DNA from: Theobroma cacao
Taxonomy: Eukaryota > Streptophyta > Magnoliopsida > Malvales > Malvaceae
Assembly (NCBI RefSeq): GCF_000208745.1
Contig: NC_030854.1
Location: 14,161,050-14,225,049 of the forward strand
Direction: 5' to 3'
DNA length: 64,000 nucleotides
Below the pieces are notes generated by a model, which had not been told where the DNA came from, did not search any database, and saw nothing but the letters and a program-made list of their open reading frames with translations. Each line of letters begins with the position of its first letter. Positions within the stretch are counted from its first letter, which is position 1. Shown here piece after piece: positions 37,065-49,430 of the stretch. The position numbers and the translations under genes were made by a program.

Positions 37065-37164
37065 AAAATATAGGTGAAATAAAATGCTTAGAAGGCTAGC
37101 CGAGTTGTGTTGACTTGTTTATATGACTTGTGCGTCAGTAACGACAATGTGAGTGGGTCGTTAT

Positions 37165-37466
37165 AGCAATCATCTCATATATCATTAAAATGCCATAATC
37201 TCATACACAATATCATATAAACATTTATTAACACCCTCGGGTGTCCATGTAAGTTTTCAAGCCATTAATGCACATTTATCTATAACATTCATAAAGTGAA
37301 GTGTGAAACATTGGCTACATCATCATAACATGTTTAATATCAATAAACATAATCATAAAGTAAAGACTAACTCATCAGCGAAACATGACCGGACTTGCTA
37401 TGCATCAAGTTGCTATTAGACACCTACCAATGAAGAATGAATAGATCACGTCTTCATGACACTAAC
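37165..37466. other. Unique-looking spacer, nothing recognised
   Basis: This AT-rich segment lies between the end of the type-4b-like LTR and the start of the F3 solo LTR. Its right end, CTAAC (37462-37466), is the left copy of the F3 target duplication, and it continues at 62849. No motif or frame of note was seen. Confidence 0.4.
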
Positions 37467-38723
37467 TGTCAAGCCCAGCTCTATAATATACTTGCCATGT
37501 CATTCATGTACTTGATAGCATGTCTGCATACTTGGATGCCTCGAAAAATTATCAAAAGTCGGTATCGTACCTAGTGGTACAATTAAGTCGATTAAAGCCT
37601 CGAACTAGTCCAAATAGAGATTTTAGGATGTATTTGAGAGTTATTGAACCTTAGAATGTCTTAATATGATGATTTGGGGTTTGAGGATTAATTTGGAGTC
37701 CAATCGGGAATTTTTATAACGTAGGGGCAAAATGGTCATTTTGCCACCAGAGGGCAAAATTGGAATGTTGGAAGAGATTTTTTACCAAGTTTGACTAGTT
37801 GGAACATAATTTGAATTTGAGAAGTGAAAAATTTCAATTCCGAGAATAAGGGCAAAATGATCATTTCACGTGTCCACGGGGACGTAATTGGAATTTTTGA
37901 AATTTTACACCACCATGACACTTGTCAAGCCCATGAATTTCATCTATTATCATTTTATACTTTGGATAATTATGGGATTATATGTGGTGGTAAAAAAATG
38001 CTTAATAGTTAAGTTTTAACTATGAACCAATCACACGTCGACACGTGTCAAGTTTTAAGTATTTTATAATTTCCTTTATAAACTCAACATAAACTCTCCC
38101 ATTCACTCTTTCATTGCTGTCCAAGCCAACAAACAAAGGGGGAAAGAATAGAAAAACCCTAAGGAGGAAAAATTCAAGAGAAATTCATTGGATTTTCGAA
38201 AAATGAAGCAATCGGAGGTAAAATTTCGCGATTTAGCTTAAGATCTACCTTACCCATGCTTTCTTTTTCATTTTCTATGGTTGAAACTCAAGTTTTCATG
38301 ATGGAAGCATGCTGGCTGAATCAAGGGGGGAAGGTGTGAGACCTCAACCTATATAAGCTTGTAACTAGGCATAGACACAATAACACATGCTAGGGGTAGT
38401 TTCGTCATTTTCTCTAATAAGCTCCCATAAGAAATTTTTATGACATTTTAAGGTCTAAATAGGCATAAGACCGCATAAATGATGTGTAACGATGAAAACA
38501 CGAAGAAAACTAGAAGTTTCAACAATTTTCACAACAATGGCAAAATGGTCATTTTTCATCTCGAGTCAAAATTTTAAGTTTTCATGAATCCGAACATTTC
38601 TAGACCATTATGGACCTTGTCCCAGTGTCAAAAGAGCAAAACAATTGCATAAAAGATTAGAGGAGAATAAGTTAATTTGTGGATTGGTATTTTGGCAATT
38701 TAATGGGAGTGGATAAGTTTGGC

Positions 38724-38732
38724 TATAAATAT
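38724..38732 (+). promoter_or_regulatory. TATA box in the 5' LTR of element D
   Basis: TATAAATAT lies about 390 bp into the LTR, at the same place in all F1 LTRs (about 4781, 20213, 46430; reversed near 28362 and 36665). It would be the promoter for the genomic RNA. Transcription would then start near 38755-38765 (inference). Confidence 0.65.
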
Positions 38733-39535
38733 CTTCTCCTTCCAACAGCTTGTTGAATTTCCAGCAGCTTGTCTTCTTCTTCTTCTTCCATCTCACGTTG
38801 CTTCTAACCTCCATGGAAGCTTGATATGGAACTTGCACAATTTTCTCTCCAGCTCTAGTTTTCATACTTTTGAGCCCTTTTGACTAGAACCTTGTATTCT
38901 TTCACTCTCTCACTTCAAAACCCTTGATAAATCTTATTTCCATACTTTCTCTCACTAGTTGGGCATTTTAGAGAGAGAAAAAGAGAATTACCCCATTTGT
39001 TTGGAAGCTATTAGAAGAGAATTCAACTACAAAGAAACCCTAGGGTGAGTGATGAACCAAGCTTGATTTTTAACTGTGAATAATGGCTAGTAATTGGGAT
39101 TATGAGCTGTTTTATTCTTGAGTATGTTCAATCCTTTTATAGTGATTAAGATAGTGAACATAGATAGCCATTTAATGTGACAATTGAAAGCTAGCTAAGA
39201 GATAGCTTTTAGGGTTCATAGTGTGTGAATTGACCTATTGCTTATGCTAATGTGATTCTAGGTTCTAACGAAGTCCCATCCTTCCAATTGGATCATTAGG
39301 GGAATTAGAGTGAGCTAAAGGCTCAACAATATACCAGTGAGTGGACTTGCATTTCAAACTTGTTTTGGGGAATGTGAATGATTTTATCCAACTTGTCTTT
39401 GAAAATGCGCCTTGGGAACAAGCTTTTGATGAAGTGATTTTATATTGTAAAAATGTGCTATACAATGGGTTATGTGTTATCAAAATATGATAATATGCAT
39501 GATATGCATTGGGTGCTTCTTTGTATGTTGATATC

Positions 39536-39665
39536 GACCTGGCTATGTGCGAGTAGGAGTGCACATAAGCCGTTGCTGACCCGGCTATGTGCAAGTGGGA
39601 GTGCACATAAGCCGTTGCTGACCCGGCTATGTGCGAGTGGGAGTGTACATAAGCCGTTGCATATG
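39536..39665 (+). repeat. Three-unit hairpin-type tandem array in the 5' LTR of D
   Basis: Units of about 42 bp read 'ggctatgtgcgagtaggagt' then 'gcacataagccgttgctgacc'. CGGCT-ATGTGC and GCACAT-AAGCCG are near-perfect inverted arms around a G-rich loop, so each unit can fold as a hairpin. Confidence 0.8.
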
Positions 39666-40896
39666 AGATGATGATGATGAGAGGGTGTATATGATGATTG
39701 ATATCTATATATATTTATATATATATATACATATATGGTATATGGTTGTAAATGCAAAAATGTGAGCATTTGATTTGTTGAAATTTGGGAATTGCATGTG
39801 TTACATGTTGCTTTCGTTATTTAGCAAGATGGCTTTGTTTTAAGGGAAAAGGAAACTTTTTCCTTGATTTTCTGATTCTCGCTGCAACGAGAAACTCTCA
39901 AGTTTTTTGGAGGGTGGCTAGCTGAAAACTCATTGCAGCGAGAAAGTTTCTATCTTAGGGCAAAAATTTTTCTGCAGCGAGATTCATTCTCACTGCAGCA
40001 AAAAACTTTTTGTTTTGTCTCACATTTTGATCAATTGTTGCCCTATTTTTCACTTCTTTGCTACCATATTTGAGCATGGATTTCCAACATTAAGGAATAA
40101 ATGAATTAAGCTTAATATGATGAGGTTTGGTGAGAAACCCTCGGCTAGTCAAGAAACCCTCGGTTAGTTGATAATTTAAATCAAGTGTCACTACAGCGGA
40201 AAGGCATTCTCGCTGCAACATAGCTGTAGCGAAAATGCCGTTCCGCTGCAACGAAGACCCGTCGTTTATTGACTTGATTCGCATGAATGCTATTAAAGTT
40301 TTCACTCTCCAAATCCTTTGTTGAGCATGGACTCTTTCCAATAAGTGATTTTTTGAATGTGGGGTTTACATGAGGGGTTTAATAATTACTTAAATAAGTT
40401 GCATTGTTTTGAAAAATTGATGCATTATGATTTCGTTAAACATTCCTTATGGTATGCTTGTTCCCTTTCTTGTTCACTCACTGGGTTTATACTCACCATT
40501 TTCAACTTCAAGTTTTCAAATCAGGAGGTAGCCGGTAACTAGGACGAGGTGTCCTCGTAGACTTGTATCCATCATTTGGTAGGTGTCTCGGCATTCAGTA
40601 GCTATACATTCGTCCGAGTCCCTCCGCTAAAAGTCGAGTATTCTTTTCTTGTGTATAGACAAACCTAATGTAAATTATTAAGATACATATTATAGACGAT
40701 GTATATACACTTGTTTGGTATGCTAGTGTGAGGTGGCAATGTTTAATATTATTTTGATCCTAAGTTATGAAATGTGACTTAGCAGTTTATGATGGAATGA
40801 TGAACATGTCAGATTAATAGGCTTGCTTAGGCTTAGTGGACTATTTCCATTGGGCCCATGCGCCGGTCATGGCCTCGAATTTGGGTCATGACAATG

Positions 40897-40911
40897 TTGG
40901 TATCAGAGCTC
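40897..40911 (+). promoter_or_regulatory. Primer-binding site of element D (tRNA-iMet)
   Basis: TTGGTATCAGAGCTC follows the LTR end by three bases. Primer-tRNA complementarity is intact. Confidence 0.92.
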
Positions 40912-41118
40912 CAGGTTTATCTAAGTCCTAGGACTTCATTTTGTTGGTCCAGCGGAGAGTTGAGTCTTTATGTGGGAACTCTAGTTGTGAAGTGTGAACT
41001 GCAGCACATTTTACAACCAAGTGACCGCATAGATTCCCTATCTTAGAAACCACCTTTTGCCTTAAGTATGATTATGAAGTATGTTTAATAACAAGTGTTT
41101 ACTCTTGTCTAGGTAAGA

Positions 41119-42352
41119 ATGCCGCCTAAGACACGAGCTACCTCAGACGGATGGGGGAGCATGATGCTCCTACTGAGATGGCAGATAGGCCACGGGCATC
41201 CACCTTGAACGGTAGAGGTAGACGTGGCAGGGCCACTAGGCTGGTGAGGGCGGATACGCATGTGAGTAGGCGAGATGAGGGACAGTCCTCAAGTGATGTA
41301 GATAGACACCCAATTGGGGGTATTACCATTGAGGATTTGGTGGCAAGCTTACAGGGAGTCAACCAAGTTGTAGAGATGATGGCGACCCTTATGGAGGATA
41401 TACAGAAGGTAGTAGAGGGGAGACCTACAGTACAAAAATCCCCTAGCTCCCAAGGACAGGTCGATCGCCAACATCATGAGGTTGAGAGGGGACATCTAGA
41501 TATTTCTCTTCCTGATTTTCTTAAGCTTAAGCCTCCATCATTTTCAGGGTCTGATGCACCGGAGAAACCCCAAGTTTTTTTAGATAAGATGGAGAAGATT
41601 TGTAAAGCCTTGGGATGTTCTAGTGCTCGATCAGTCAAGTTAGCCGCCTTCCGACTAGAGGACGTGGCGCAAGAGTGGTATAGTTCTCTATGTAGAGGTA
41701 AACCAACAAATGCAGCATCATTGACTTAGAGTGAGTTCAGTGCAGCCTTTTTAGTTCAATTTTTACCACTCAGTGTACGTAATGCCTGAGCCAAGGAGTT
41801 TGAGACTTTGGTACAGACTTCGAGTATGACGGTGTTAGAGTACGACATCAAATTTACGCAGTTGGCTCGTTATGTGCCCTATCTCATTTCTACTGAGGAG
41901 ATGAAGATTTAGAGGTTTGTGGATGGGTTAGTGGAGCCATTATTTAGGACTGTGGCATCTTGAGATTTCACTACCTATTCTGCATAGTGGATTGTGCTCA
42001 ACGCATCGAGATGAGGACCAGTGAGAGTAGGGTTACGAGGGATAGAGCAAAAAGGGCCAAGACAGAGGGTTATCAAGGCCATAGAGATTTTAGTAGTGGT
42101 GTTTCATCTTCTAGCAGTTAGGGTCCACAAAGGGATTCACGATTATCCCAACAGGGGAGTGACTCGCCTAGTGCTAGTATGGCGGTGGGACAAAGAACCT
42201 TCAATGCTGGAAGGTAGCAAGATTCGAGGCAGGGAAGTCAACTTATCCGTCCTTGCCATACTTGTGGGGGATGACATAGAGGAAAATGCCTTCGTGCTAC
42301 GGGAGTTTGTTTCAAGTGTGGTCAACCTGGACACATTAGGAAGAATTGTCCG
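41119..42352 (+). pseudogene. gag of element D (capsid and zinc knuckles), broken
   Basis: The ATG at 41119 starts [10 protein letters not shown] 1-nt shift within the first 11 codons moves the frame to the reading that carries [13 protein letters not shown] and the Arg/Gly-rich start. The capsid follows: [51 protein letters not shown] (41500-41700). Stops then replace W, R and Q codons (41727, 41786, 41910, 41960 region), and a second frameshift lies near 41985. Two zinc knuckles end the protein: CHTCGG-stop-HRGKC (42254-42289, Arg to TGA) and an intact [14 protein letters not shown] (42308-42349). In function gag would form the virus-like particle and bind genomic RNA. This copy cannot yield full-length Gag. 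Confidence 0.9.
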
Positions 42353-44420
42353 ATGGCTCATCAATCACAAGATTCTATTCGTGGTTCCACCCAGCCAGCT
42401 TTGTTTGCTCCTTCAGTCGCCGCCTCGTCGGATAGGGAAGCTAGTGGATCTAAAGGTAGAGGTGCTAGTACTTTCTCTCAGGGTAGGCCATCTGGGTCCG
42501 AAAGTCAGAGTTCTACCGGTAGGGGCCAAGCAAGGGTATTTGCTTTAACACAGCAAGAGGCCCAGACATCCAATGCAATAGTCTCAGGTATTCTCTCAGT
42601 TTGTAATATGAATGCTCGGGTACTATTTGATACTGGTACTACCCACTCTTTTATCTTTCCATGTTTTACATCTCGTTTGGGTAGGGATCGTGTTAGGAGA
42701 GAGGAACAATTAGTGGTGTCTACTCCTTTAAAGGAGGTATTTGTGGCCAAATGGGAATATGAGTCTTGTGTAGTACGAGTCAAGGACAAAGACGCTTCGG
42801 CGAATTTAGTAGTGCTAGACACCTTAGACTTTGATGTGATCTTAGGGATGGATTGGTTATCACCCTGCCATGCTAGTGTGGACTACTATCATAAAATGGT
42901 TAGATTTGATTTCCCCGGCGAACCATCATTTAGTATTCAAGGGGATAGGAGTAATGCTCCAACCAATTTTATATCAGTTATATCTGCCAAAAGATTATTA
43001 CGACAAGGTTGTCTAAGTTATTTGGCTATAGTAAGGGATACTTAGGCAAAGGTCAGAGATATAAGCCAAGTGTCGGTGGTGAATGAGTTCATGGATGTAT
43101 TTCCTGAGGAATTACTGGGTTTACCTCCCGAGCGGGAGATTTAATTTTGCATAGATTTAATTCTCGACACTAGACCTATATCCATACCCCCATATAGAAT
43201 GGCACCTGCAAAGCTCAAAGAGCTTAAGGATCAGTTAGAAGATATGTTGGATAAAGGTTTCATCCGTCCTAGTGTATCCCCATGGGGAGCACTGGTGTTA
43301 TTTGTGAAGAAGAAAGATGGGTCACTTAGGTTGTGCATTGACTATCGACAGCTTAATAAAGTGACAATGAAGAATAAGTATCCTCTCCCAAGAATAGATG
43401 ATTTATTTGATCAACTACAAGGAGCACAGTGTTTCTCTAAGATAGATCTGCGATCTGGGTACCATCAGTTGAGGATCCGAAATGAAGATGTACCAAAGAT
43501 CGCATTTCGAACAAGGTATGGGCAATAAGAGTTCTTGGTGATGTCATTTGGGCTCACGAATGCTCTTGCAGCCTTTATGGATTTGATAAATCAAGTGTTC
43601 AAGCCTTATTTGGACAAGTTTGTGGTAGTGTTTATTGATGATATCTTGACCTACTTGAGGAGTAGGGAGGAGCATGAGCAACATCTTAAGATAGTGCTCT
43701 AAATTTTGAGAGAACATCGATTGTATGCCAAGTTCTCCAAGTGTGAGTTTTGGCTCAAAAGCGTTGCATTCTTGGGACATGTGGTATCTAAGGACGGGGT
43801 ACAAGTTGATTCAAAGAAAGTTGAAGCAATGGAAAAATGGCCAAGGCCAACATCAGTTATGGAGATTAGAAGCTTTTTGGGTTTGGCTGGCTATTATCAT
43901 TGTTTTGTGAATGACTTCTCCAAAATAGTCTCCCCTTTGACTAAGTTGACACATAAGGATACAAAATTTGAGTGGTCTGATGTTTGTGAGGATAGCTTTG
44001 AGAAGCTTAAGGCATGTCTCACCACAGCTCCAATGTTAAGCCTATCGCAAGGCACGAGGGGTTATACGGTATTTTGTGATGCATCGCAAGTTGGTTTAGG
44101 ATGTGTATTAATGCAGTATGGAAAGGTGATTGCGTATGCATCTAGGCAACTTAAAAGGCATGAGCAGAATTACCCCTCACACGATTTAGAGATGGCAGCA
44201 ATCGTGTTTGCCTTAAAGATTTGGAGACATTATTTATATGGTGAGACTTGCGAGATATACACGGACCACAAAAGTTTAAAGTATATATTTCAATAGAGGG
44301 ATCTTAACTTACGGCAACGTAGATGGATGGAGTTGCTAAAGGATTATGATTGTACTATTCTCTACCATCCCGGTAAAGCAAATGTAGTGGCGAATGCCTT
44401 GAGTCAAAAATCGATGGGGA
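42353..44420 (+). pseudogene. Element D protease, reverse transcriptase and RNase H, one frame with stops
   Basis: The frame continues from the second zinc knuckle, so gag and pol are one fused ORF. Retropepsin: [12 protein letters not shown] (Asp at 42629), then [85 protein letters not shown], and the catalytic FIDD at 43631-43642. RNase [17 protein letters not shown] (about 44069), [27 protein letters not shown], then [14 protein letters not shown]. The reading frame is kept from 42353 to 45979 without net frameshift, but stops occur near 43043, 43142, 43527, 43700 and 44294. Domains look intact between stops, so decay is by point mutation. Confidence 0.92.
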
Positions 44421-45979
44421 GTCTGGCACATATTTCTACAGATAAGAGATCCTTGGTTAGGGAGATTCATAGCTTGGGAGACATGGGTATGCGTTTGGAA
44501 GTTTCAAAAGCAAATGTTTTGCTAGCACATTTTAGAGTGTGGCCTATCTTAATGGCCCGAATTAAAGAAGCACAAGGTAAAGATGAGTTTGTGGCTAAGG
44601 CCTTAGAGGACCCTCAGGGAAGGAAAGGAAAAATGTTTACCAAAGGCACTGATGGAGTGTTGAGGTATGGAACCAGACTTTATGTGCCTGATGGTGACGG
44701 ATTAAGGAGAGAAATATTAGAGGAAGCTCACATGGTAGCCTATGTGGTACATCCAGGGGCTACAAAGATGAATTAAGATTTGAAAGAAGTGTATTGGTGG
44801 GAAAGACTTAAGAGAGATGTAGCTGAGTTTGTCTCCAAGTGCCTAGTTTGTCAGTAGGTTAAGGCCGAGCATCAAAGGCCCGCGAGACTACTATAGCCAT
44901 TACTAGTGCTCGAGTGGAAGTGGGAGCATATTGCCATGGACTTTGTAACAGGTTTGCCTCCAACTAGTGGGGGTTGCGACTCAATTTGGATCATAATAGA
45001 TCGGTTAACGAAGTCAACCTATTTTCTTTTGGTTAAGACTACGTACGGGGCTTCCTAGTATACTTGAGTTTATGTGGATGAGATAATACGATTGCATGGT
45101 ATTCCCATTTCTGTAGTATCGGACAGAGGAGCTTAGTTCACCAGTAGGTTCTAAGGAAAGTTACAGGAAGTGTTAGGCACTAAGTTGGATTTCAGCACAG
45201 CTTTCCACCCTCAAATTGATGGACAGTCTGAACTGACGATACAGACATTGGAAGATATGTTGAGGGCCTGTGTGATGGACCTTGGGGTCAAGTGGGATCA
45301 ATATCTACCCTTAGTAGAGTTTGCCTACAATAATAGTTTCCAAACTAGCATCCAAATGGCACCATTTGAGGCATTATATGGATGAAGATGTAGGTCACCT
45401 ATTGGATGGCTAGAGGTGGGAGAAAGGAAACTTTTGGGGCCTAAGTTGGTGTAGGACGCCATTGAAAAGATACATATGATTCGACAGCGAATGTTGTCAG
45501 CACAAAGTAGACAGAAGTCATATGCTGATAATAGACGGAGAGACTTAGAGTTTCAAGTGGGAGATCACATATTCTTGAAAGTCTCACCAACTAAAGGGGT
45601 AATGAGGATTGGAAAGAAAGGAAAATTAAGCCCTCGATATATAGGACCCTTCAAGATCTTTGAAAGGGTTGGAGCGATGGCTTATCGTTTGGCACTACCA
45701 CCAGACCTCTCGAATATTCACCCTGTGTTTCATGTGTCCATGCTTAGGAAGTACAACCCGAATCCATCACATGTAATACGGTATGAAACCATTTAGTTGC
45801 AAGATGATCTAATTTATGAGGAGCAACCGGTAGCTATCCTTGATAGGCAAGTTAAAAAGCTCCGCTCAAAGGATGTAGCCTCAGTGAAAGTATTGTGGCG
45901 AAACCACACTAGTGAAGAGGTAACGTAGGAAGCCGAGGAGGAGATGAGAACAAAGTATCCCCATCTCTTTTATGCATAG
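44421..45979 (+). pseudogene. Element D integrase and chromodomain-like tail, with stops
   Basis: The zinc-binding HHCC region is [34 protein letters not shown] (44718-44858). The core carries WEHIAMDFVTGLP (about 44926), IIIDRLTKS, VVSDRGA with a stop, FSTAFHPQIDGQSE and the [20 protein letters not shown] block. C-terminal: GKLSPRYIGPFKI, YRLALPPDLSNIHPVFHVSM, then VAILDRQVKKLRSKDVASVK and VLWRNHTSEEV, the chromodomain-like module of Tekay/Del elements. It ends YPHLFYA at the TAG 45977-45979. About ten stops break it, mostly at Gln, Arg or Trp codons. Two of them (SRF-stop at 45152 and YG-stop at 45383) fall at the same codons as in element E. Confidence 0.92.
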
Positions 45980-46027
45980 AGGTACGCTACCTTATAGTTG
46001 AATTTAAATTCGGGGACCGAATTTCTT

Positions 46028-46040
46028 AAGTGGAGGAAAA
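46028..46040 (+). promoter_or_regulatory. Polypurine tract of element D
   Basis: AAGTGGAGGAAAA immediately precedes the 3' LTR start TGTGAGACC at 46041. It is the expected plus-strand priming site and is preserved. Confidence 0.85.
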
Positions 46041-49000
46041 TGTGAGACCTCAACCTCTATAGGCTTGTAACTAGGTATAGACACAATAACACAAGCTAGA
46101 GGTAGTTTCGTCATTTTCTCTAATAAACTCCCAGAAGAAAGTTTTATGATATTTTAAGGTCCAAATAGGCATAAGATCGCATAAATGATGTATAATGATG
46201 AAAACACGAAGAAAACTAGAAGTTTCAACAATTTTCACAATAGGGGCAAAATGGTCATTTTTCATCTCGAGTCAAAATTTTAAGTTTTCATGAACCCAAA
46301 CATTTCTAGACCATTATGGACCTTGTCCTAGTGTCAAAAAAGTAAAAAGATTGCATAAAAGATTGAAGGAGAATAAGTTAATTTATGGAGGGGCATTTTG
46401 GTAATTTAATGGGAGTGGATAAGTTTGGCTATAAATATTGTCAAGCACGACTCTACAATATGTTTATTATGCCATTCTTAGATAAGAATGTATGTTTGCT
46501 TACTTGGGTACCTCAAAAATCGTTAAAGGACGGTAATGTACCAAATGGTACAATTAAGTTGAATTAAGCCTCGAACTAGTCTAAATAGAGATTTTAAGAT
46601 GAAATTGAGAATTTTAAAACCTCAGAATGACTTAAAATGGTGATTCGGAGTTCGAGGACCGATTTGGAGTCAAATTGGAATTTTCATAACCTAGGAGTAA
46701 AATGGTCATTTTGCCACCCGAGGTTAAAAATTGGAATGTTGGAAGAAGTTTTTTATCAAGATTGACTATTTAGAACATAATTTGAGTTTGAGAAGTGAAA
46801 AATTTTAATTTCGACATTTTTCCGGGAGTAAGGGCAAAATAGTCATTTTACCACCCAAGGGTAAAATTGTAATTTTACACCACCCAACATTGGTCCAGCA
46901 CATGGATTTTACCCAATATTAGCATGGATAATTGAGGAAATTTAAGTGGTGGAGAGAGATTGCTTAATGGGTAAGTATGACACATGGACCAATGGAATGG
47001 TGACATGTGTCAAATTTTCATCCATTTATTATTTTCCTTATAAATTAGCACAAAATCAGCCCATTTCTCTTCATATGGCCAGCCAAAGCAAGAACAAAGG
47101 AAAAGTGTGAAAATTCAAGGAAACAAGTGACAAAATGTAAGATTTTTCAATTCTAGCTTGTGATCTACTTTTCCTATGCATTCTTTTTCATTTTTCATGA
47201 TTGAGAATCAAGTTTGCATGAGGATACCCTTGCTGGCCGGACATGGGGGGAGGAGTTTTGATGCTTAATTTGGTTAGATTTTAAGATATTTTAGTGTTTT
47301 TAGTTAGTTAGTGATGTGTAGCATAAAAAGCCAACAAGAAAAATTCATTTTCTCCCATCACCCATCATTGGCCGAATTCTCCATGTGGAATATTGATGAT
47401 GATTTTGATTTTATTTCAAGTGAATTGGTTAGGAAATGATGAATTATGGTGAGAAAATCGAGTAGGAAAAATCATAGTGTTGATGCACTCACCATGGCCG
47501 AAATTCTCAAGAAGAAATATGAGGATGATTTTGCCATATTTCAAGTGATATAACTTGTGTTTGATGGTTTGGAGAATTGGAAGAAAAATGAAATTAATTG
47601 GAGTTGAATTGGACATATTGGCCAATTAATCGAGTGATAGATCGAATTAGGCCAATACCTTTTTATTTAGGTCGAATTAGGCCAATACCGTTTTATTTAG
47701 GTACACAATTGAATTTGTGTAGAATACCGTGTTTAGACGATAATCCGAACAATTTGCATCCCATTTCATGCATTAGTATAAAGCCTTAATTGGTTTTACA
47801 ACGGTTTAGCACAAATGTAGTAAACGGCTTATTGTGCATTATGTCTAGGTGGTGAGCATCCTGGCAAAAGTAAAGAGATAGTACCCGAGGATCAAGAATC
47901 GAAGTACTCGAAATTCGACTCTCGAAATAGTGAGTAACTTTACTATCGTCTTAATTATCTAAAGTGGTTTTTATCTGATTTTGTGATTTTATGGAAAATG
48001 AGTTTAAATGGTAAATCTTTATGTTTTATAAGCAAAATGTGATTAAATGAAAATGATTTTATAAAATTGTCTTGAAATTGAAAGATGGCTTTGAAAATAG
48101 AGTAATTGGAGACTAATTGCTGTGTTATAAATCATGGTTTGAATTGAATGGCTTATAATAATATTTGCATGAATTGCTGAATTGGTATTTGTGTTGAAAA
48201 TGTATGAACTATGAATTTGCCTTGAGACGCTGTAAAATAAAATAATTGCCATGTCATGATGTTGAATTTTATTGAATTGGTGGGTTATATATTGGTCGCT
48301 GCAGTGGACGGGTTCCATGGACCAACCTATTAGAGAGGCACGATAACCCTATTATATTCATACCTCAGTATGAGAGACGCGGTTGGATAACTCCTGAGGT
48401 TAAAACTTTAAAGTCACTTCACGCCAAACCACCACGTGAGGGTGAACTCAGCCAATGCCAAGGAACGGCTATGTTTTCAAAATAAAAACATGATTTATAC
48501 GTACATAACTTTTTAACAGCCTTGGCAGTCTCGGTTAGGATAACCCTTGGCCAAGGTATCCCTGATAACTGAGTATGAGAATGATTTTGGCATGAGCCAA
48601 AGTTTTAAAAAATTCATAAGCCATGTTGATTACTCGATTTATATGAATTGATTTTATTTGGTTGAAATGAGTTGAAAGGTGATGAACTACAGTATGTTAA
48701 ACTATTTTATTTGTCTCCATTTACTCAGTTTTAAATATTTTAGATGGTATTTGTTTACTCATTGGGATTATATAATTGTGAGACCCTGTCAAGCTCGATT
48801 AAAAGACGGTATTGTACCAAGTGGTACAACTAACTTAAATCGAGCCTTGAACTAGTTCAAATAGAAATTCTAAGAGGAAATTGAAAATTTTGAAAGCCAC
48901 ATAATAGCTTAGAATAGTGATTCGGAGTTCAAAGTCCAGTTTGGAGTCCATCAGGAAAATTGACCGATTAGGGACAAAACGGTCATTTTACCATTTGATG

Positions 49001-49430
49001 ATTAAATGGAGATTTCTAGCCAAGATTTGATCACATTTGACCAAGAATAATTATGTGAAATATAATTATGATTACTGGAGTATAAAATGATGTTTAGTAG
49101 TGAAAAATTGTGATTCTCGATATTTTTAGAGTACAAGGGCAAAATGGTAATTTTGTCACTAGAGGACTAAACGAAAATTAAAAAAAAAATAATTTTTGTC
49201 CCATTTGGTTAATATTGATCAATATTAGTGTTATTTGAGGTTGAAAAGTAGAAATAATGTGATTCTGGTACATTTCGAAGTATAAGGGCAAATCGGTAAA
49301 TTTTTCACCCCAGCACTTGTCAAGACCAAGGGATTTTAAATGTGGTAGGATTGGATAAATACCAGAATAATTGGGGCGGAAAATTAAGAAGAAAAAGTCA
49401 AAAAGTTAAAAATTGGGCCACTAAGCATGT

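Larger units (their letters stand above)
16214..37164 (+). mobile_element. Type-4b-related 3' LTR-like sequence, interrupted by two insertions
   Basis: A degenerate purine tract (aagtaaaagagtt) precedes TGTATGATG at 16214. From about 16390 the sequence parallels the 8574-12200 LTR: AAGGTGAGT at 16395-16402, 'agcatgagttagtagaaagc' near 16481, and 'gatcactgagtctgtgagac' near 17533. It continues across a 1.45 kb insertion (17704-19154) and across element C (19428-37064). It ends with 'gggtcgttata' at 37164, close to the canonical GGTCGTTACA. The first ~1.7 kb of a full type-4b LTR is missing or too diverged to see. It is probably the 3' LTR of element A. The outer target duplication was not found. 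Confidence 0.5.
38335..40893 (+). repeat. 5' LTR of element D (F1 reference copy)
   Basis: At 2,559 bp from TGTGAGACCTC to GGGTCATGACA, this is the cleanest sense F1 LTR in the window. In order: TATA box 38724, a GGGTGAGT at about 39041, a second donor-like GTGAGT at 39337, hairpin array 39536-39665, palindromes near 39885-40000 and 40190-40250, the conserved 'cactcactgggtttatactc' about 40476, and an acceptor-like TTTCAAATCAG ending at 40524. Confidence 0.92.

Noticed and set aside
40894..40911. Possible tRNA gene at the tRNA-Met-complementary site
   Set aside because: Only the 3'-end complement is present next to an LTR; it is a primer-binding site, with no cloverleaf.
42021..42548. 175-codon frame, and its equivalent at 52818-53345
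   Set aside because: Out-of-frame shadows of gag. Both persist only because the gag sequence is shared by D and E.
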